Assembly (NCBI RefSeq): GCF_030247185.1
Contig: NC_080572.1
Coordinates: 297,214,314-297,278,313 of the forward strand
Source of the DNA: Malaya genurostris
Taxonomy: Eukaryota > Arthropoda > Insecta > Diptera > Culicidae
Length of the DNA: 64,000 nt
Direction of reading: 5' to 3'
A program made the position numbers and the translations under genes. This document shows positions 59,728 through 64,000 of the stretch, piece after piece. Numbering within the stretch: the stretch's first letter is position 1; every line of letters starts with the position of its first letter. The notes beneath the pieces were generated by a model. It ran no database searches, had not been told where the DNA came from, and worked only from the letters and a program-made list of their open reading frames with translations.

Positions 59728-60245
59728 CCCGGGTTGGCGGTTCAATGCATAGGGCACTGGTCTAACAAACCAGTGGGCGTATCATCGAGCCCCGACCTGG
59801 AAGGATTCGTAGTAGAGATAGGCAATTCGTTCGCGAACGGTTCAAAAGAACTAGTTCTTTTGAAAGAATGAATGACCAATAGTTCTTTTTCTTGAGAACA
59901 GTAGTTCTTTAGTTCAAAGTCGTGGACCTTTTTGTTTGTTTTTTTTTGCTCGCTCAATCTTTTTGGAGAACGCTAGACTCCGAAGAATCTGGTGTCTCGG
60001 TTAGTCTTTCAACAAGTAAACTAACTATGAAAATAACGAACTAACGGCTCTCGGCAGTTCTTTTAAAAGAGCTCTGAATCACTGAACGGTTCTTTAAAAT
60101 GAACTGTTTTGCTCATCTCTAATTCGTAGTGTCAGTAGAATCGTACCACCAGCCATGTAATGGTTCTGTACACTCCTAATCGGCTGCGAAGTCTGTTGAA
60201 ACAGAAGGTCAAATTCCACTACAGGAATGTAATACCAAGGCTTTG
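59728..60245 (+). mobile_element. tRNA-Val-like SINE, split copy
   Basis: The head CCCGGGTTGGCGGTTCAATG has an A-box-like start, an anticodon stem CTGGT/ACCAG with loop CTAACAA (anticodon AAC, valine), and a B-box-like ATCGAGCCCC. The body ends CCAAGGCTTTG. Without the inserted MITE the SINE is 201 bp, the same length as the copy at 60881. It resembles the Feilai group of mosquito SINEs. Confidence 0.85.
59813..60121. mobile_element. hAT-like MITE nested in a SINE
   Basis: A 309-bp element with ends TAGAGATAGGCAA and, from the right, TAGAGATGAGCAA. ATTCGTAG flanks it on both sides (59805-59812, 60122-60129), an 8-bp target duplication. The TAGAGAT..GCAA terminus is characteristic of hAT elements. 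The interior is rich in AGAACTAGTTCT-type palindromes and has no coding region. Confidence 0.93.
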
Positions 60246-60870
60246 CTTGGAATCTATAAATATATGCCATTTTACCATACCGGTCTTCAGTCGCTTCACA
60301 CGTAGCTTGTGTAGTGAGTAGATGACAAAACTGAGTTCTATCCATTCGTTCACTTTATAGTTGCGTTTGTGTGTGGATGTCTTTTTCCTTATGATACACA
60401 TCGTGTTCGTTTGAGTATATTGAATACCGATCAGCTGTTGGTTCTACAGGAGCTAGCAGGTCAATGCACCACGTCGACCCTGCACTATTGTTTCTGACAT
60501 TTTCCACCGTTAGTTTTGCTATTAGAAGTCGGAATGAAACGACTCTTTCGTTTAAACCAAACAGAGTAGCTTAAATATCGCTTCGAATATCGTACGGAAT
60601 CAGTGATTCCAGTTTTTTTTCTGACGCCAATTTGTATTAAATCGAAATATACCCGAAAAATACAGATGAATAAAATGGTTTGTCATGTCCTACTTATCTC
60701 TAAGGGGTAAATGCAGTTTATCTGAAAGTAGATATTGGTGTCAATTAGAGTGTAGATTTCTGATAAGAAAAACCGGAGAGGAACAAATTTCTTTCATTTG
60801 GAATTCAAAAATTGTATGATGATGATTAAATAGTTCTCAATTTAAATTTTTTGTGGACTTCACGTACGAA
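60246..60870. other. No gene recognised
   Basis: AT-rich; nothing identified. Confidence 0.35.
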
Positions 60871-60880
60871 CATTATTCAA

Positions 60881-61080
60881 AGCCTTGGTATTACATTCCT
60901 GTAGTGGAATTTGACCTTATGTTTCAACAGACTTCGCAGCCGATTAGGAGTGTACAGAACCATTACATGGCTGGTGGTACGATTCTACTGACACTACAAA
61001 TCCTTCCAGGTCGGGGCTCGAACATACGACAACTGGTTTGTAAGACCAGCGCCCTATGCATTGAACCGCCAACCCGGGAC
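60881..61080 (-). mobile_element. tRNA-Val-like SINE with intact target duplication
   Basis: The reverse-oriented 200-bp copy is flanked by perfect CATTATTCAA (60871-60880 and 61081-61090). On the minus strand the head has anticodon loop CTTACAA (anticodon TAC, valine) between CTGGT and ACCAG, and the B box GTTCGAGCCCC. It lacks its own protein and depends on a LINE. Confidence 0.92.
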
Positions 61081-61090
61081 CATTATTCAA

Positions 61091-61583
61091 CGTTACTTAA
61101 TAACATGAATCAAGCATAGCATACAAATCACCGGTGGTGCTTATCGTGAACAGAAATCTCTATTTACTAACGGAAGCGGAATTTTGCAAAAAGAAACTTT
61201 TGCTATTATTATTATTATTATTATAAATATTTATTGGACGTACTTGACGCTGATATATTAGTAACTGAAGGTTATAACTTCCTAAAATTAGCTTTTGAAT
61301 CTTAGATAGTGTTTCGCAATTATTTGACAATTTTTCAAATTTAAATCTGTTGATAGAAGAGTTTTAAAATTGCATTTTGAACGTCATCATGATCGGTCGT
61401 GCCTTGTACACATCCACGTCAATCAACTCTATTTCCATTCCACAGTCACTCCTTTCTAGTATAATAAGAGTGCACAAAATTTTGCCAATACTTGAATAAC
61501 AACACATTGTGACTTGATAAGAGTATGAAGCGTAGGTCTTGCGAGCCAGTTATCGCATGTTCGTGTCTTGGAAGAATTTTTAG
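61091..61583. other. No gene recognised
   Basis: AT-rich with a (TTA)n run near 61204-61223; nothing else. Confidence 0.35.
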
Positions 61584-61718
61584 TACAGTCGGTGTTGAAC
61601 AGTCGTTCGCACCGCACGCGTATAGCTCTTGGCTCCTGGAATTTTTTTCTGGCTACCTAGAGTTTCATTGATTCAAGGCTTCAGTCTTTTTCAAGACTAC
61701 CTGAATCACTAACTAAGT

Positions 61719-61788
61719 GACTAAGTGATACAAAGAGTGATATTAGAGTGACTAAGTGATACAAAGAGTGATATTAGAGTGACTAAGA
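61719..61788 (+). repeat. 31-bp tandem repeat in the element leader
   Basis: GACTAAGTGATACAAAGAGT followed by GATATTAGAGT starts at 61719 and 61750, with a third partial unit at 61781. Tandem 5' units are common in LINE promoters and may modulate transcription. Confidence 0.93.
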
Positions 61789-61880
61789 AATTAATCAGCC
61801 TTTTTTAAGGCTAGCTAGGAGTCTAATCGAAGACTAATTTAGCCTAGTTAATTTAATTTAAAATTTCATTTATTTCAAAA

Positions 61881-63425
61881 ATGCCTGCGTCCAACCGGAA
61901 AGGCAACAAGCCTAAGGCTAAAAATAATTCAATACGGAATAAATCACAATCCGTTATTCAACATTTTTCTAATAACATTCACGATCTTATAGAATCTGAA
62001 TGTAAAAATAAAAGACAACGGGCGGATTTCCCTTCCGTTGATTCTATGCCGTCTAACAATATTTACGAGATTCTTCCTGAATCCGATTGTAGCGACATAG
62101 AAGAAAATTCTTCAAAAATTCCCAAAATGGACGCTTGTCGTTCTGGGAAGAAACATCAATCTATGCCACCAGTGACGGTGATGATTTCCGACTTCAAAGC
62201 ATTCCGTACTGAGCTTTCTACTTTTCTCCCGGAAGTAAAAGTCTCATTTCAAATCGGACGAAGAGGAGAATGTCGAGTCTTGGTGGATGGATTGGAAGAT
62301 TACGAACGTCTTATTCGATATTTGTCCGAGAAACTTCATAAATTTTATTCATATGATATAAAATCAGACAGACCCTTCAAGGCTGTCTTGAAAGGATTAT
62401 CAAATGATCAAAGTATTGATGAAATTAAAAATGAACTAAAAGAATTGCTTGGTTTTGCCCCTTCCCAAGTAATACTTATGAAAAAAAGAGCGAATGGTAC
62501 TTCTAAACCACGCTCTGGAATTTCCCATGAACTTTACCTAATACACTTCAATCGAAGTGATGTAAACAATTTGAAAACTTTAGAAAAAGTACGTTTCATT
62601 TCCCACATTAAAATTCATTGGGAACATTATAAACGGCATAATCATATTGCAAACTTAACGCAATGTCGTCGTTGCCAAGGCTTCGGTCATGGAACCAAAA
62701 ATTGTCATATGGATATACGGTGTTTGAATTGTGGTAAATCGCATTCGAAAGACGATTGTCCAACGAATGAAACCACTGATAAATTTTCATGTTCAAATTG
62801 CAATGGAAATCATAAATCCAATTATTTGAAATGTCCTGTCAGGGAAAAAATTTTAAACGCTCGTTCGCTTCGACAACAAGTCAAATCAACGACCTTAAAT
62901 TTACAGAACATACCTGAAAATCAGAAAACCGTTACAAATGCCACGCCTAATTCGGCACTGATTTCTTCGAAACAAAAAACAGGTACGCCTGTCAATTCGT
63001 CTTCTAACGAAAACAATTTATTGCCAGGTAGATCGACCTCGTCATCATCTTCTTCTAATGTCAGTTATGCTGGTATATTAGGTAGAAATCTATCACCTAT
63101 TTCTTCTAATGTAAATAATCAAAACACAGGACCGCCTTGCAGTTCTTCTTCTAACGAAAACAATTTGTTAATAGGTAGACCGGCCAAATCATCTTCTTCT
63201 AATGGCAGTCTACCTACAAATATTCCTTCAATGCCATTCGCTTCTTTAAATGAAGTCGATTTAGGCGATATAACTGAAAATAAAATGATCTACCTACAAG
63301 ATCAACTTTTTCAAATGATCATCCAAATGAATTCAACTTCATCACTTTTTGAAGCATTTCAAATCGGATGGAAATTTGCAAATAATATTATAATGAATTT
63401 AAAATTTAACAGTGATGTTAAATAA
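61881..63425 (+). CDS. ORF1 (gag-like nucleic-acid-binding protein) of a Jockey-clade LINE
   Basis: 514 codons from ATG 61881 without interruption. The N-terminus is basic (SNRKGNKPKAKNNS). The middle (about 165-235) contains FKAVLKGLSNDQSIDEIKNE, the gag pre-C2HC domain typical of Jockey-type ORF1. Three zinc knuckles follow: C262-C265-H270-C275 (CX2CX4HX4C), C281-C284-H288-C293 and C304-C307-H311-C318. A serine/asparagine-rich tail with repeated SSSNENNLL phrases completes it. In the family this protein binds the element RNA and carries it to the nucleus. The stop overlaps the ORF2 start by 11 bases. Confidence 0.93.
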   Translation: MPASNRKGNKPKAKNNSIRNKSQSVIQHFSNNIHDLIESECKNKRQRADFPSVDSMPSNNIYEILPESDCSDIEENSSKIPKMDACRSGKKHQSMPPVTVMISDFKAFRTELSTFLPEVKVSFQIGRRGECRVLVDGLEDYERLIRYLSEKLHKFYSYDIKSDRPFKAVLKGLSNDQSIDEIKNELKELLGFAPSQVILMKKRANGTSKPRSGISHELYLIHFNRSDVNNLKTLEKVRFISHIKIHWEHYKRHNHIANLTQCRRCQGFGHGTKNCHMDIRCLNCGKSHSKDDCPTNETTDKFSCSNCNGNHKSNYLKCPVREKILNARSLRQQVKSTTLNLQNIPENQKTVTNATPNSALISSKQKTGTPVNSSSNENNLLPGRSTSSSSSSNVSYAGILGRNLSPISSNVNNQNTGPPCSSSSNENNLLIGRPAKSSSSNGSLPTNIPSMPFASLNEVDLGDITENKMIYLQDQLFQMIIQMNSTSSLFEAFQIGWKFANNIIMNLKFNSDVK

Positions 63426-64000
63426 TTATTTGAATATTTTAAATTGGAATGCTCGATCTTTGAAATCGAGTGAAGATGAATTTTATAATTTTCTCAAAGT
63501 TCACAAAATTCATATTGCCATTGTGACAGAAACTTTTCTTAAACCAAATGTAAAATTGAAAAGTAATCCACATTATGTGGTTCATCGATTTGACAGGTTT
63601 ACTGGAATGGGTGGTGGAGTTGCCATTTTTGTCCAACGGCAAATCAAACATCGAATTTTACCTTCTTTCAATACTAAAGTTATTGAAAGCTTGGGAATCG
63701 AAGTTGAAACCATTCATGGAATTTATTTCATCGCTGGAGCATATTTGCCATTCCAATGCACCGGCGAACAATTAAATTTCTTTAAAGGCGATTTGCAAAA
63801 ACTTACAAGATATCGATCGAAATTTTTCGTAATAGGGGACTTAAATGCTAAGCATGTCCAGTGGAATTGTAGGCAAAATAACAGTAATGGTAAAATACTT
63901 CATAATCAACTCTCAGCTGGTTACTTCACAGTTCTTCATCCCAGTAATCCGACTTGTTTCTCTTCCGTGAAAAACCCGTCTACAATTGATCTGGTTCTAA
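63415..64000 (+). CDS. ORF2 (endonuclease-reverse transcriptase), 5' part
   Basis: ATG 63415 overlaps the end of ORF1 by 11 bases in the +1 frame. The frame stays open for 195 codons to the window edge. The apurinic-endonuclease-like domain is recognisable by ILNWNARSL (residues 8-16), catalytic E39 in IVTETFLKP, D142 and N144 in FVIGDLNAKHVQWN, and D192 in STIDLVL. It would nick the target DNA for target-primed reverse transcription. The later histidine and the reverse transcriptase lie outside the window. The overlap suggests translation by reinitiation or a similar coupling. Confidence 0.92.
   Translation, partial: MLNNYLNILNWNARSLKSSEDEFYNFLKVHKIHIAIVTETFLKPNVKLKSNPHYVVHRFDRFTGMGGGVAIFVQRQIKHRILPSFNTKVIESLGIEVETIHGIYFIAGAYLPFQCTGEQLNFFKGDLQKLTRYRSKFFVIGDLNAKHVQWNCRQNNSNGKILHNQLSAGYFTVLHPSNPTCFSSVKNPSTIDLVL

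Larger units (their letters stand above)
61584..64000 (+). mobile_element. Jockey-clade non-LTR retrotransposon, 5' part
   Basis: A leader beginning near ACAGTCGGTGTTGAACAGTC, a gag-like ORF1 and the start of ORF2 (endonuclease) are all open in this window. The element runs beyond the right edge, so the reverse transcriptase and 3' end are not seen. The left boundary is approximate. Intact frames suggest a young, possibly active copy. Confidence 0.88.

Noticed and set aside
59742..61119. Open frames containing WYYIPVVEFDL and QTSQPIRSVQNHYMAGGT in both regions
   Set aside because: Shared only because both translate the same SINE body; not protein genes.

Overview
This is a non-coding, transposon-dense stretch of a eukaryotic genome, most likely a mosquito (Culicidae, probably Culicinae). 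The evidence is indirect but consistent: three Tc1/mariner elements of the DD37E type (a group first described from mosquitoes), an irritans-type mariner, a tRNA-Val-like SINE of the Feilai kind, a Jockey-clade non-LTR retrotransposon, many TIR-bearing short elements, AT-rich sequence and insect-like splice donors. The species cannot be named from the sequence. No complete host gene was found; the window reads as intergenic or long-intron DNA.

Layout. 1-0.7 kb: a CGCGTAA-type minisatellite. 1.9-2.8 kb: a decayed DD37E element. 4.6-8.2 kb: a short repeat (here M1) split by a 2.34 kb TIR/TSD element of unknown type that carries a perfect 22-bp hairpin. 13.1-14.3 kb: a near full-length irritans mariner. 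15.3-18.6 kb: two copies of a TA-flanked element with CACGGAACGACCGAAAT ends, then a tRNA-like cloverleaf. 21-24.9 kb: a hAT-like MITE, a decayed mariner, a second DD37E element and a fold-back DD41D element with perfect 174-bp arms. 27-29.8 kb: reverse-transcriptase and transposase wreckage. 31-33.3 kb: M1 copies and a 329-bp tandem array. 34.6-35 kb: a broken DD37E end joined to a GC-rich block with 15-bp repeats. 39.1-40.4 kb: the best preserved DD37E element. 41.1-41.5 kb: a 419-bp AT microsatellite. 42.4 and 53.3 kb: two TTAA-flanked MITEs. 47.8-51.6 kb: an apparently exact tandem duplication of 1,861 bp. 58.4 kb: another copy of the internally deleted mariner present in that duplication. 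59.7-61.1 kb: two SINE copies, one split by a hAT-like MITE. 61.6-64.0 kb: the 5' part of an apparently intact Jockey-like element that runs off the window.

Host signals are limited to two candidate first coding exons on the + strand (37733-37799 and 45631-45664). Both end in the same splice phase, so they could be alternative starts of one gene lying to the right. There is also one candidate non-coding exon ending at 26199 and one weak TATA-type promoter near 3536.

How the parts relate: almost every transposase here is broken. Several short elements are clearly products of larger ones: the shared-junction deleted mariner, the fold-back DD41D, and the MITEs. Nested insertions give a relative order of events. 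The SINE is older than the hAT MITE inside it, and M1 is older than the 2.34 kb element. The 1,861-bp duplication and the SINE copy with an intact target-site duplication look recent.
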